64,000 nt of DNA from Dyella_D sp052115385 (GTDB lineage Bacteria; Pseudomonadota; Gammaproteobacteria; Xanthomonadales; Rhodanobacteraceae). A program made the translations under genes and the position numbers. This document shows, one piece after another, positions 1-9,534 of the stretch; the first letter of the stretch is position 1, and every line of letters begins with the position of its first letter. Location of the stretch: assembly GCF_052115385.1 (NCBI RefSeq), contig NZ_JBFRGP010000007.1, positions 180,266 through 244,265 on the forward strand, written 5' to 3'. The notes below the pieces were generated by a model. That model had not been told where the DNA came from. It did no database searches and saw only the letters and a list, made by a program, of their open reading frames with translations.

Positions 1-325
1 TGCCCGAGCCGGTCTCGCCGGCGATCACCACCACCTGGTGGCGGCGGATCAGCTCGGCGATCTCCTCGGCACGGGCGGTGATCGGCAGCGCCTCGTCCAG
101 CCGGATCGGCGGCTTGGCCTCGGCACGGGCGCGGCGCTTTGCCGCGGACCGCTCGATGTCGGCGGCCAGCGCCTCCAGCTTTTTATCGTCGGCACGGCGC
201 GACAGGCCGCGCCAGCGCCCCAGCAGGCGGCCGAAATCGCGGCTGGAAACGCCGGCCAGCGCCTGGCGCAGCGTGCGCAGGCGGGCATCGGTCGGAACGG
301 GGCGGGAGGCAGGTGTGTCGCTCAT
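1..325 (-). CDS. hrpA: ATP-dependent RNA helicase HrpA, N-terminal part
   Basis: The first 108 codons of a DEAH-box RNA helicase; the rest lies beyond the left edge. The reading frame starts at an ATG (bases 325-323) and ends at the edge inside the Walker A loop, which reads IAGETGSG, the HrpA form of motif I. About 90 residues of basic, helical sequence precede it, and the stretch EEIAELIRRHQVVVIAGETG is typical of HrpA helicases. HrpA works on RNA and stalled ribosomes in the cytoplasm. It is divergent from dps. Another DEAH helicase such as HrpB is less likely because HrpB lacks this long basic N-terminus. Confidence 0.85.
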   Translation of the reverse strand, partial: MSDTPASRPVPTDARLRTLRQALAGVSSRDFGRLLGRWRGLSRRADDKKLEALAADIERSAAKRRARAEAKPPIRLDEALPITARAEEIAELIRRHQVVVIAGETGSG

Positions 326-358
326 CGGACCGCACATTGTACCGGCAGCACGGCCCCG

Positions 359-395
359 ATAGCCCACAGCTATCGGGCGCATCGGAAGCATTCAT
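359..395 (+). promoter_or_regulatory. OxyR-like box upstream of dps
   Basis: ATAG-N7-CTAT is perfect at 359-373. A weaker second half continues with the same 7-base spacing (ATCG at 381-384, TCAT at 392-395). This matches the OxyR pattern ATAG-N7-CTAT-N7-ATAG-N7-CTAT in register, with the second half degenerate. It lies about 65-100 bases before the dps start. OxyR control of dps is well known in other proteobacteria; its use here is inferred. Confidence 0.5.
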
Positions 396-459
396 TTCTT
401 CCTGACAGGATGCCCTACTAAGCTCGACGACAGACTTTTCAACCCGAAGGAGTACGCCC

Positions 460-927
460 ATGGCCATCGATATCGGTATCGCCAAGAAAGATCGCGAACA
501 GATCGCCAAGCAGCTTTCGAAGCTGCTGGCCGATACCTACTCCCTGTACCTGAAGACCCACAGCTTCCACTGGAACGTCACCGGCCCGCAGTTCAACAGC
601 CTGCACGCCATGTTCGAGACCCAGTACAACGAGCTGTGGCTGGCCGCCGACGAAGTAGCCGAGCGCATCCGCACCCTGGACGTGTTCGCCCCCGGCTCCT
701 ACAGCCAGTTCGGCAAGCTCACCACCATCAAGGAAGAAGCCGGCGTGCCGGAGTGGAAGGACATGGTCGGCCAGCTGGTCGAAGGCCACGAGATCGCCGC
801 CCACACCGCCCGCGAGACCATCAAGGCGGCCGACGCGGCCGGCGACGAAGGCACCGCGGACATGGTCACCGGGCGCCTGAAGGAGCACGAGAAGACCGCC
901 TGGATGCTGCGCTCGCTGCTGAAGTGA
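460..927 (+). CDS. dps: Dps-family DNA-binding ferritin-like protein
   Basis: 155-residue Dps/ferritin-like protein, the normal length for the family. It forms dodecamers that oxidise and store iron and protect DNA in stress. The N-terminal helix carries the ferroxidase signature KTHSFHWNVTGPQF, followed about 15 residues later by the paired acidic region (NELWLAADEVAERI). The ATG at 460 follows AAGGAG at a good distance. An OxyR-like box lies upstream, so peroxide induction is likely. A short hairpin overlaps the stop codon and a dispersed palindromic repeat follows. Confidence 0.95.
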   Translation: MAIDIGIAKKDREQIAKQLSKLLADTYSLYLKTHSFHWNVTGPQFNSLHAMFETQYNELWLAADEVAERIRTLDVFAPGSYSQFGKLTTIKEEAGVPEWKDMVGQLVEGHEIAAHTARETIKAADAAGDEGTADMVTGRLKEHEKTAWMLRSLLK

Positions 928-943
928 GGGCCATAGGCCCTCA
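925..943 (+). terminator. Hairpin at the dps stop codon
   Basis: TGAGGGCC-ATA-GGCCCTCA forms a perfect 8-bp stem that includes the dps TGA. No T-run follows, so it may act as a 3' stabiliser or as a terminator together with the palindromic repeat just after it. Confidence 0.4.
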
Positions 944-944
944 C

Positions 945-1065
945 GGCGTAGGTTGGGGTGAGCCACAGGCGAACCCCAACAAGTGCCCGGGGCTTGCAGA
1001 ACCGGGCATCGTGGCGACGACCGACCTCCGTTGGGGTTCGCCTGCGGCTCACCCCAACCTGCGCC
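945..1065. repeat. Dispersed palindromic repeat, family A, copy 1
   Basis: Two inverted arms of about 37 bases (arm core GTAGGTTGGGGTGAGC then CGAACCCCAAC) flank a non-conserved loop of roughly 45 bases. The right arm ends in CACCCCAACCTGCGCC. Ten further copies occur in this window, all between genes or at gene ends. Confidence 0.9.
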
Positions 1066-1111
1066 AGCCTGGGATGGCCGCTCCGCCCTGACCTCGCGCT
1101 GACCACCCGCG

Positions 1112-1132
1112 GCAGGCTTTTATTGAGCCTGC
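1112..1132 (+). other. Short hairpin upstream of the glucan synthase gene
   Basis: GCAGGCT-TTTATTG-AGCCTGC forms a perfect 7-bp stem between the family A repeat and the next gene. It has no T-run and its role is unknown. Confidence 0.3.
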
Positions 1133-1198
1133 TGCCCAGCCTCGGTAAGCTCCTCAAGCTTTGGCGCCTCGTGTGAGAGGCAACCACGGGGATCGTTC

Positions 1199-3802
1199 TT
1201 GAGCGCTACCGCTGCAGCAGCCACCCATCCCAGCCGACCCACGCTGCTTTCAGCCATCCTGCTGGCGCTGATCGTCGCGGCCCTGAATGTCGGCCTGTGG
1301 TGGTGGGGCAACCTCCCGAACGGCCCGGAAGACTGGAAAGGCCCGATCGGCGGCTTCGCCCTCTCCGCCTTCCAGCGCTACCAGAATCCGCTGAAGAACG
1401 ATTTCCCCAGCGAGGACGAGATCGAGGGCGACCTCAAGCTGCTCAGCCGCTACACCTCGCGCGTCCGCACCTATTCCACCCTGCAGAATCCCCAGGTCTA
1501 CCGCCTGGCCGAGCGCGACGGGCTCGACGTCATGGCCGGCGCCTGGATGGACCGCCGCCTGGACAACAACGAGCTGGAGCTGGACGCACTGATCGCCCAG
1601 GCCCGCCGCTACCCCAATTCGATCACCCGCGTGATCGTCGGCAACGAGGTGCTGTTCCGCGGCGACCTCACGCCCGAGCAGCTGATGGCCTATGCCGACC
1701 GCGCCCGCGCGGCGCTGAAGCAGCCGGTGTCGATCGCCGAACCGTGGCATATCTGGGCCCAGCATCCGGAGCTGGCCGACCACGTCGACTTCATCACCGT
1801 CCACCTGTTTCCGTATTGGAACGGCGTCCCTCGCGAAAAGGCCATCGGCGAGGCGTTCGACAGCTACAAAGCGCTGCAGCAGCTGTTCCCCAACAAGCAC
1901 ATCGTGATCGGCGAGATCGGCTGGCCGTCCAACGGCGACCGCTTCAAGTACGCCCAGCCCTCGGTCTCGGACGAGGCGATCTTCCTGCGCCTGTGGTTCA
2001 ACAAGGCTAAGAAAGAGAAGGTCGACTACTACGTGATGGAAGCCTTCGACCAGCCCTGGAAGGAAAAGCTGGCCGGCCGCACCGAAGCGTACTGGGGCAT
2101 GTTCAACGCCGACCGCCAGCCCAAGTTCCCGTTCACCGGTCCGGTGACCGAAGACACCGGCTGGCCGTGGAAGGCGCTCGCCGCCGGCCTGCTGGCGCTG
2201 GTCCCGATGATCTGGTTCGGGCGCCGCTTCGAGCGCTTCAAGCTGATGGGCCGCTTCTTCTTCGCCGCGCTGATCCAGCTCGCCTGCGGCCTGGTGGTGT
2301 GGTCGGCGACGCTGCCGTTCAATTTCTACCTGAGCTGGATCGACTGGACCATGCTGGTCCTGCTGTTCCCGGCGCAGATCGCGATCCTGGCCATCCTGCT
2401 GATCAACGGCTTCGAGTTCACCGAAGTGCTGTGGCGCCGCTCGTGGGTGCGCCATGCCGGCATGCTGCGGCCGGATCCGCCGGCCAGGCAGCCGTTCGTG
2501 TCGATCCACCTGGCCTGCTACAACGAGCCGCCGGAGATGGTGATCGTCACGCTCGATTCGCTGGCCGCGCTCGAGTACGAGAACTACGAAGTCCTGGTGA
2601 TCGACAACAACACCAAGGACCCGGCGGTGTGGCAGCCGGTGCAGGAATACTGCGAAAAGCTCGGCCACCGCTTCCGCTTCTTCCATCTGGAACCGTGGCC
2701 CGGCTACAAGGCCGGCGCGCTGAACTTCGGCCTCAAGGAAACCGATCCGCGCGCCGACGTGGTGGCGGTGATCGACGCCGACTACGTGGTGCGGCAGGAC
2801 TGGCTGGCCACCCTCACCGGCCATTTCCACGACCCCAAGGTGGCCGTGGTGCAGTGCCCGCAGGCGCACCGCGACTTCGAGCACAACCGCTTCCGCCGCA
2901 TGACCGCGTGGGAATACGACGGCTTCTTCCGCATCGGCATGCACCACCGCAACGAGCGCAACGCGATCATCCAGCACGGCACCATGACCATGGTGCGCCG
3001 CTCGGCGCTGGAAGGCACCGGCGGCTGGTCCGAATGGACCATCTGCGAAGACGCGGAGCTGGGCCTGCGCCTGATGCACGCCGGCTACGAGCTGGTCTAC
3101 GTCGACGAGCTGATGGGCAAGGGCCTCACCCCCGCGGACTTCAAGGCCTACAAGAGCCAGCGCTACCGCTGGGCCTTCGGCGCGATGCAGATCCTCAAGG
3201 GCCGCTGGGAATGGATGACGCGCAAGGGGCCGCTCTCGGTCGGCCAGCGCTTCCACTTCCTCACCGGCTGGTTCAGCTGGTTCGCCGATGCGCTGCATTT
3301 GATCTTCACCCTGATGGCGATCTTCTGGACCGCCGGCATGGTGGCGGCGCCGAAGCTGTTCACCTTGCCGATGCAGCTGTTCCTGATCCCAGTGATCGGC
3401 TTCTTCTTCGCCAAGGCGATCTTCGGCATCGTGCTGTACCGCGCCCGCGTGCCCTGCAGCTGGTACGACACCTTGATGGCCTCGCTGGCCAGCATGGGCC
3501 TGTCGCATGCGATCGCCCGCGGCATCCTGCACGGCCTGACGCGCGAGAAGACTTCGTTCGTGGTCACCGCCAAGAGCCGCCGCCTCGGCGGCAGCAACTT
3601 CGCCGCCTTCGCGCCGGTGCGCGAGGAAATGCTGATGGCGATCGCCCTGCTGCTGTGCGTGGTCGGCATGGGCATGGCCTACGGCACGCTGTTCATCGAA
3701 AGCAAGCTGTGGATGTTCATCCTCGGCGCGCAGTCGATTCCCTACGTGTCGGCGGTGGTCGGCGCGTGGATCGCGCACAAGGCGGGCGACAAAGCCGGTT
3801 GA
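1199..3802 (+). CDS. GH17-GT2 fusion, NdvB-like beta-(1,3)-glucan synthase
   Basis: 867-residue inner-membrane protein. An N-terminal TM (about residues 15-37) precedes a GH17-type domain with both catalytic glutamates visible (VGNE near 150, GEIGWPS near 239). Two or more TMs follow (about 325-400), then a family-2 glycosyltransferase domain: DAD near 523, CEDAELG near 617 and QRYRW near 655. More TMs lie at the C-terminus. This is the layout of Pseudomonas NdvB, which makes periplasmic beta-1,3-glucans linked to biofilm antibiotic tolerance. The GT2 part would polymerise UDP-glucose and the GH17 part would branch or cyclise. The start is TTG at 1199 behind GGGGA. It appears to be a single-gene unit. 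Confidence 0.85.
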   Translation: MSATAAAATHPSRPTLLSAILLALIVAALNVGLWWWGNLPNGPEDWKGPIGGFALSAFQRYQNPLKNDFPSEDEIEGDLKLLSRYTSRVRTYSTLQNPQVYRLAERDGLDVMAGAWMDRRLDNNELELDALIAQARRYPNSITRVIVGNEVLFRGDLTPEQLMAYADRARAALKQPVSIAEPWHIWAQHPELADHVDFITVHLFPYWNGVPREKAIGEAFDSYKALQQLFPNKHIVIGEIGWPSNGDRFKYAQPSVSDEAIFLRLWFNKAKKEKVDYYVMEAFDQPWKEKLAGRTEAYWGMFNADRQPKFPFTGPVTEDTGWPWKALAAGLLALVPMIWFGRRFERFKLMGRFFFAALIQLACGLVVWSATLPFNFYLSWIDWTMLVLLFPAQIAILAILLINGFEFTEVLWRRSWVRHAGMLRPDPPARQPFVSIHLACYNEPPEMVIVTLDSLAALEYENYEVLVIDNNTKDPAVWQPVQEYCEKLGHRFRFFHLEPWPGYKAGALNFGLKETDPRADVVAVIDADYVVRQDWLATLTGHFHDPKVAVVQCPQAHRDFEHNRFRRMTAWEYDGFFRIGMHHRNERNAIIQHGTMTMVRRSALEGTGGWSEWTICEDAELGLRLMHAGYELVYVDELMGKGLTPADFKAYKSQRYRWAFGAMQILKGRWEWMTRKGPLSVGQRFHFLTGWFSWFADALHLIFTLMAIFWTAGMVAAPKLFTLPMQLFLIPVIGFFFAKAIFGIVLYRARVPCSWYDTLMASLASMGLSHAIARGILHGLTREKTSFVVTAKSRRLGGSNFAAFAPVREEMLMAIALLLCVVGMGMAYGTLFIESKLWMFILGAQSIPYVSAVVGAWIAHKAGDKAG

Positions 3803-3814
3803 TCCCGCCACAGC

Positions 3815-3903
3815 GGCGTAGGTTGGGGTGAGCGAATGCGAACCCCAACATGCGTGGCGGGTGGCGAGTGCGTTGGGGTTCGCTCGCGCTCACCCCAACC
3901 TAC
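3815..3903. repeat. Dispersed palindromic repeat, family A, copy 2
   Basis: Same arm core as copy 1, but the arm middle is changed to GCGAATGCG on the left and CGCTCGCGC on the right. It lies 12 bases after the glucan synthase stop and before tamA. Confidence 0.9.
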
Positions 3904-4005
3904 AAAATCACGAACCGACAGCGCGAGGTTGCGGTCTCACCCCCACCCGCTAAGCTCAGAGCAGGCGATGCACTCGCCTGCTGCCCCAATGGATGGAACC
4001 CACGC

Positions 4006-5772
4006 ATGCGCCGACAACGACGCCTGGGCCTGGCCGCCCTGCCCTTGCTGCTGCTGAGCCCGTTCGCGCGGGCCGGCGTGCAGCTGGTGGTGGACGGGGT
4101 GGACGACACGCTCAAGGCGCCGGTGATCGCCGGTGTCGAGCTTTCCCAGTACGCCAATCGCGAAGTGAGCGAGGCCCAGGTACGGCGCCTGTTCGAGCGC
4201 GTGCCGGAACAGGTGCGCAATGCGCTGGAGCCTTACGGCTACTACGACGCAAGTGCGAACGGCGAGATCCAGCAGGTCGGTGCCGACTGGCGCATCAGCC
4301 TGCATGTAAAGCCCGGCGAGCCGGTGCTGGTCAGCGCAGTCGAGGTCAAGCTCGACGACGAGGCGATCAAGATCCCCGCCGTGCGCCGCGCCGAGCGCGC
4401 CGTCGAGCGCTTGAAGGGCCAGCAGCTCAATCACGGCACCTACACCACCACCCGCGATGCGCTGGCCGGCGCGCTCACCGCCAACGGCTATCTCTCCGCG
4501 CGCATGGTCACCCATCGCGTGGAAGTCAATCGCGGCGCGCGCAGCGCGACCATCGCGCTGGCATGGGAGGCCGGCAAGCGCTACCGCTACGGCCAGGTGC
4601 ACTTCGAGGGCTCGCAGTTCAAGCAAGGCTTCCTGCAGCGCTACGTACCGTTCAAGAGCGGCGACTATTTCCAGCAGGACCAGTTGCTCCAGCTGCAGCA
4701 GGCGCTCAACGGCGCCGACTATTTCTCGGTGGTCAACGTGCTGCCCGACGTGGACGAGGCAAAGGACGGCGTGGTCGACGTCACCGTGCAGCTCGCCCCG
4801 GCCAAGCGCACCATCTATACCGGCGGCCCCTTCGTCGGCACCGACACCGGCGCCGGCGTGCGCGCCGGCATGGAACGGCGCTGGATCAATCGCAGCGGCC
4901 ACAAATGGAAGAACGAACTGGTGCTGGCGCAGCGGCTGAAGACGCTGTCCACCCTGTATTCCATTCCGATGCCAGGCGACAACCAGCGCTCGTTCAACTT
5001 CGGCGCCAACTTCCGCGACGCCAATACCGACACCTCCAAGTCGCGCACGCTCGAACTGGTCGCCAACGAAAGCCGCCTGTGGCACGGCTGGACCCGCACC
5101 ATCGGCCTGCACGCGCTGTCCGGCACCTTTACCGTGGGCAAGCAGGCCGGCGAGAACGACAACGTCGAAGGCATCGAGCACGGGCGCAGCACGCTGCTGT
5201 ATCCGGAGGCTTCGCTGTCGCGCAAGCAGGCGGACAACCCCACCTTCGTGCGCAAGGGCTGGTCGATCGACATCTATGCGCGCAGCACCGTCGGCAGCTT
5301 GCTGTCCGACGCCAGCTTCAGCCAGATCGCCGCGGATGCGAAATGGATCCGCGCCTTCACCAGGCGCGACCGCCTGATCCTGCGCGGCAGCGTCGGCTAT
5401 ACCTGGACCAATGACTTCGACGCGCTGCCGCCGCAGCTGCGCTTCTTCGCCGGCGGCGACCGCTCGGTGCGCGGCTACGGCTTCCAGACCATCGGCCCGC
5501 GCAACAGCTACGACCGCGTGATCGGCGGCCGCAACCTGCTGGTGGCCAGCTCCGAGGTGGAGCACTACTTCACCCGCAACTGGGGCATGGCCGCCTTCGT
5601 CGATGCCGGCAACGCCTTCGACGGCACCGACTACCGGCCGCGCGTAGGCGCCGGCCTCGGCCTGCGCTGGCTGTCGCCGGTGGGCATGATCCGGGTGGAT
5701 CTCGGCACGCCGATCAACGACAAGCGCGAACACGGGGTGCAGTTGCACCTCGTAATCGGGCCGGACCTGTGA
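4006..5772 (+). CDS. tamA: Outer-membrane translocation and assembly module TamA
   Basis: 588-residue Omp85-superfamily protein with a signal peptide ending near residue 22 (LPLLLLSPFARA), POTRA-type repeats through about residue 260, and a C-terminal 16-strand barrel region. The barrel contains the Omp85 signature around FAGGDRSVRGYGF and ends in a hydrophobic strand. TamA sits in the outer membrane and works with TamB in barrel-protein assembly and envelope lipid traffic. The start was placed at the ATG just before the signal peptide; the frame is open further upstream through a dispersed repeat, which is not coding. tamB follows 4 bases later. Confidence 0.92.
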   Translation: MRRQRRLGLAALPLLLLSPFARAGVQLVVDGVDDTLKAPVIAGVELSQYANREVSEAQVRRLFERVPEQVRNALEPYGYYDASANGEIQQVGADWRISLHVKPGEPVLVSAVEVKLDDEAIKIPAVRRAERAVERLKGQQLNHGTYTTTRDALAGALTANGYLSARMVTHRVEVNRGARSATIALAWEAGKRYRYGQVHFEGSQFKQGFLQRYVPFKSGDYFQQDQLLQLQQALNGADYFSVVNVLPDVDEAKDGVVDVTVQLAPAKRTIYTGGPFVGTDTGAGVRAGMERRWINRSGHKWKNELVLAQRLKTLSTLYSIPMPGDNQRSFNFGANFRDANTDTSKSRTLELVANESRLWHGWTRTIGLHALSGTFTVGKQAGENDNVEGIEHGRSTLLYPEASLSRKQADNPTFVRKGWSIDIYARSTVGSLLSDASFSQIAADAKWIRAFTRRDRLILRGSVGYTWTNDFDALPPQLRFFAGGDRSVRGYGFQTIGPRNSYDRVIGGRNLLVASSEVEHYFTRNWGMAAFVDAGNAFDGTDYRPRVGAGLGLRWLSPVGMIRVDLGTPINDKREHGVQLHLVIGPDL

Positions 5773-5776
5773 GGAC

Positions 5777-8700
5777 ATGACGATGACCAGGTGGCTCAAG
5801 CGCATCGGCATCTTCCTCGGCATCCTGCTGCTGATCCTCGCTGCCGCGCTGTGGTGGTTGCTGGGCAGCGCCTCCGGCCTGCGCTTCGCATTGGCACGCG
5901 CGCAAGCCTTCACCGATGGCGCGCTCACCGTGCAGCAGGCGGATGGCCAATTGGCCGGACCGCTGCTACTCAAGGGCCTGCGCTACGCCGACGGCCAGGG
6001 CATGGAAGTAAAAGTCGCCACCGCCACGCTCGACCTGCGCCTGTGGCCGCTGCTGCGCAAGCGCGCGCACGTGCTGAATCTCGACGTCGACGGCATCGAG
6101 GTCGCGCTGCCCAAGCCGAAGGAAGAAGAGAAGCCCAGCGAAAACAGCTTCTCGCTGCAGCCGCCGCTGGACATCCTGCTCGACCGCGTCCACGTCGGCG
6201 CCGTGCGCATCGTCCAGGCCGGCGAGCCGCTGTTCGTCTCCAACCGCCTCGACCTGGCCGGCCAGTGGACCGCTGCCGGCATCGAGTTGCGCAAGCTCAA
6301 CCTGCTCGCCCCGGATGGCCACGCCGATCTCAATGGCGCCCTGGTCATCGCAGCGGGCGAAAAAGGCGACGGCAGCACAGGCTTCGCGTGGAAGGTGGCG
6401 GGCGTGGAATACGCCGGCAGCATCGAGGCGCATGGCGACGGCAAGCGCATCAAGACCGAACTCAAACTCACCCAGCCCACCGCCCTGCAACTGTCGCTGG
6501 ACGTGGCCCAGCGCGGCGACTATGACTGGAACGCGCGCCTCGACGCGCCACGCTTCAACCCCAAGCCCCTGCTCGGCGACAGCTCGCTCACCGCGCTCGG
6601 CCTCGCCCTGCAAGGCAGCGGCGACCGCCACGGCGGCTCGCTGCAAGGCAAGGTGGAGCTCAACGACTACCAGCTGCTGCTGCAACCGCTGCGCGGGCGT
6701 TTCAGCGACGACTTCAAAACGCTGCAACTGCAACAGCTCGTGCTGGGCTCGCCGCAGATCAAGGGTCAGCTCGAAGCCAGCGGCACGGTGCAGCTCGGCG
6801 CGCAGCCGGTCAGCGGCGACCTCGTCATCGCATGGAAAGACCTGCTGCTGCCCGCCTCGCTCACCGGCCAGGACCTGGCCAGCCAGGGCAGCCTGAAAGC
6901 ACGCGGCAGCGCCGATGCATTCCATGCCGAAGGCGATGTCGACGTCGGCCCGCCCGGCAAGCTGGCCAAGCTCGCGCTCAATCTCGACGGCACCCCGAAA
7001 CTCATCACGCTGCACACGCTGGAACTGAAGCAGGCGCAAGGCGGCATGCAGGCCAAGGGCACGCTGACCCTGCAGCCCGCCCTGGCGTGGCAGCTCGAAA
7101 CCACGGCGAACAAGCTCGATCCCGGCCAGCTGCTGGCCGGCTGGAACGGTGCGCTGGATTTCGACATCGCCACCAACGGCACCCTGCCCGACAACCAGCC
7201 CGATGCCACCTTCGATATCCGCAAGCTCGCCGGCACCCTGCGCGAGCGCCCGGTGCGTGCGCAGGGCAAGCTGCATCTCACGCCGCAGCAGGTGGTCGAT
7301 GGCAAGCTCGAACTGGCCTCCGGCGGCAGCACGGTGAAGCTCGATGCCAAGCCCGGCGCAAGCAACGACGTGCAGCTCGACCTGGCCATCGCCTCGCTGG
7401 GCGACTGGCTGCCGGATGCGCAAGGCCGCGTGCAAGGCGATCTGCGCCTGCGCGGCAAGGCGCCGAAGTTTTCGCTCGACGGCAAGCTGCAGGGCAACGG
7501 CATCGTCTACGCCGGCCAGACGGTCGACAGCCTGCACCTGAGCGCCAACCTGCCCGATCTGAGCAACCCCGGCGGACAACTCGATCTGGAAACCGGCGCC
7601 GCCAAGCTCGGCGGCCTGGATTTCAAGCGCATCGAGCTGCGCGGCGAAGGCACCTCCGCACGTCACAGTCTTACGCTGCAGGCCAGCGGCCAGCAGCTCT
7701 CTACCCGCGTCGCGCTCAATGGCAGCATCAAGGGCAGCGCGTGGAACGGCACGCTGTCCACGCTGGACCTGGAGCCGCAGGGCATTCCGCGCTGGCATCT
7801 GCAGCAGCCCTCGCAGCTCGCTTACGACAGCGGCGCGATGAGCCTGTCCGAGCTGTGCCTCACCGCCGGCGATCCGCAACTGTGCGTTGCCGCGAAGCAG
7901 GACAAGGCCGGCAATCTCGACGCCAACTACCACCTGCGCGATCTGCCGCTGGCCCTGCTGATGACCTTCGCCGGCCCCGATGTGCCGATGCGCGCCGACG
8001 GCACTCTCGGCGGCAGCGGCAGCATCCGCCGCAATGCGGCCGGCGCTCTCAGCGGCAGCGCGTCGATCAGCTCGCCGCGCGGCACCGTCACCTATGTCGA
8101 CCGCGCGGACCAGCCGCTGCTTTCCTACAACGAACTGGCCCTGCAGGCGCAGCTCAGCCCGTCCAGCCAGAACGCCACGCTGCGCGCCGGCCTCAACGAC
8201 GGCGGCCGCATCGATGGACAGGTCTCGATCAATGGCGCGCAGCAGGCGCTGGGCGGCCAGCTCGAACTGCACCTCAACAATTTGAAGTTCATCGAGCTCT
8301 TCAGCAATGAAGTGGCCGAGGTGAAAGGCGCCGCCAACGGCAGCTTCCGCTTCGCCGGCACGCTGGCGCAGCCGCTGGTCTCGGGCCAGGCCGCCGTCAC
8401 CGGCTTCGCCGCGGAAGTACCATCGGCCGGCCTCAAGCTCAGCCAGGGCCAGCTCACCGTCAGCACCACCGACGCGAAGCAATTCCTGATCGGCGGCAGC
8501 GTGCAGTCCGGCAAGGGTTCATTGCGCGTGGACGGCCATGCCGGCATCGGCGAAGGCGCGAGCACCGCGATCAACATCAAGGGCAGCGAGTTCACCGCCG
8601 CGGACATTCCGGCCGCCAAGGTGATCGTGTCGCCCGACCTGCAGATCACCCAGGACACCAAAGGCATCAATGTCGGTGGCGACGTCACCCTCGATACCGC

Positions 8701-9532
8701 CGACGTCGACGTCTCCCGCCTGCCCGGCGCCGGCGCCACCCAGGCCTCGCCCGACGTGGTGGTGATCGACCAGCAACAGCAGGCAGAGCAGGCCAAGGCC
8801 CTGCCGATCACCGCCTCGGTCAAGGTCAACCTCGGCCGCAAGACGCACCTGGTCGGCTTCGGCCTCGACGGCCGCCTCAGCGGCACGCTCACCGTCAACG
8901 AGCGCCCCGGCCGCGCCACCAGCGGCCAGGGGCAGATCACCGTGGACGGCATCTACAAGGCTTACGGGCAGAGCCTGCAGATCGAGCAGGGCCGGTTGCT
9001 GTTCGCCAGTACGCCGATCGACAACCCAGGCCTGGATATCCGCGCCGCGCGCAAGCTCAATCCGAATGCCACCATCGACGAGGGGCAGAAAGTCGGCCTG
9101 ATGGTTTCCGGAACGGCGCAGCGTCCTGTGCTGACCGTGTTCTCCAATCCGGTGATGGAGCAGTCGGATGCGCTGTCCTATCTGATCACCGGCAAGCCGC
9201 TGTCGCAGGTGAAGGGCGGCGAAGGCGATATGGTCGGCGCTGCCGCGCAGGCCTTGGGTTCGGCGGCGGGCGATCTGCTGGCAAAGAGCGTGGGCAGCAA
9301 GCTGGGCATCGACGATGTCGGTGTGTCCAGCAACGAGGCGCTGGGCGGTACGTCGGCGTTTACCGTGGGCAAGTATCTGTCGCCGCGCTTGTACCTGAGC
9401 TATGGCGTGGGGCTGTTCGAGCCGGGCCAGGTGGTCACGCTGCGTTATCGGCTCAGCCATCGGTGGAATTTCGAGGCGCAGAGCGCGACGGATTTCAATC
9501 GCGCGAGCCTGAACTACCGCCTCGAAAAGTGA
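5777..9532 (+). CDS. tamB: Translocation and assembly module subunit TamB
   Basis: 1251-residue AsmA-like/TamB protein, about the usual length. One N-terminal TM anchor (about residues 8-30, IGIFLGILLLILAAALWWLL) is followed by a very long repetitive beta-rich periplasmic region. The conserved TamB (DUF490) C-terminal domain covers roughly the last 350 residues and ends in a barrel-like strand, ASLNYRLEK. TamB spans the periplasm and partners TamA. It is translated from the same operon, with ATGs at 5777 and 5783 both usable behind GTGAGGA. Confidence 0.93.
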   Translation: MTMTRWLKRIGIFLGILLLILAAALWWLLGSASGLRFALARAQAFTDGALTVQQADGQLAGPLLLKGLRYADGQGMEVKVATATLDLRLWPLLRKRAHVLNLDVDGIEVALPKPKEEEKPSENSFSLQPPLDILLDRVHVGAVRIVQAGEPLFVSNRLDLAGQWTAAGIELRKLNLLAPDGHADLNGALVIAAGEKGDGSTGFAWKVAGVEYAGSIEAHGDGKRIKTELKLTQPTALQLSLDVAQRGDYDWNARLDAPRFNPKPLLGDSSLTALGLALQGSGDRHGGSLQGKVELNDYQLLLQPLRGRFSDDFKTLQLQQLVLGSPQIKGQLEASGTVQLGAQPVSGDLVIAWKDLLLPASLTGQDLASQGSLKARGSADAFHAEGDVDVGPPGKLAKLALNLDGTPKLITLHTLELKQAQGGMQAKGTLTLQPALAWQLETTANKLDPGQLLAGWNGALDFDIATNGTLPDNQPDATFDIRKLAGTLRERPVRAQGKLHLTPQQVVDGKLELASGGSTVKLDAKPGASNDVQLDLAIASLGDWLPDAQGRVQGDLRLRGKAPKFSLDGKLQGNGIVYAGQTVDSLHLSANLPDLSNPGGQLDLETGAAKLGGLDFKRIELRGEGTSARHSLTLQASGQQLSTRVALNGSIKGSAWNGTLSTLDLEPQGIPRWHLQQPSQLAYDSGAMSLSELCLTAGDPQLCVAAKQDKAGNLDANYHLRDLPLALLMTFAGPDVPMRADGTLGGSGSIRRNAAGALSGSASISSPRGTVTYVDRADQPLLSYNELALQAQLSPSSQNATLRAGLNDGGRIDGQVSINGAQQALGGQLELHLNNLKFIELFSNEVAEVKGAANGSFRFAGTLAQPLVSGQAAVTGFAAEVPSAGLKLSQGQLTVSTTDAKQFLIGGSVQSGKGSLRVDGHAGIGEGASTAINIKGSEFTAADIPAAKVIVSPDLQITQDTKGINVGGDVTLDTADVDVSRLPGAGATQASPDVVVIDQQQQAEQAKALPITASVKVNLGRKTHLVGFGLDGRLSGTLTVNERPGRATSGQGQITVDGIYKAYGQSLQIEQGRLLFASTPIDNPGLDIRAARKLNPNATIDEGQKVGLMVSGTAQRPVLTVFSNPVMEQSDALSYLITGKPLSQVKGGEGDMVGAAAQALGSAAGDLLAKSVGSKLGIDDVGVSSNEALGGTSAFTVGKYLSPRLYLSYGVGLFEPGQVVTLRYRLSHRWNFEAQSATDFNRASLNYRLEK

Positions 9533-9534
9533 AT

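Noticed and set aside
1250..3811. Long antisense ORF opposite the glucan synthase gene (853 codons)
   Set aside because: GC-rich shadow frame with His/Asp/Arg-rich, low-complexity translation and no domain; the opposite strand has clear GH17 and GT2 motifs.
5966..8482. Long antisense ORF opposite tamB
   Set aside because: Repetitive Ala/Glu/Gln/Arg translation typical of third-position GC bias; tamB is well supported.
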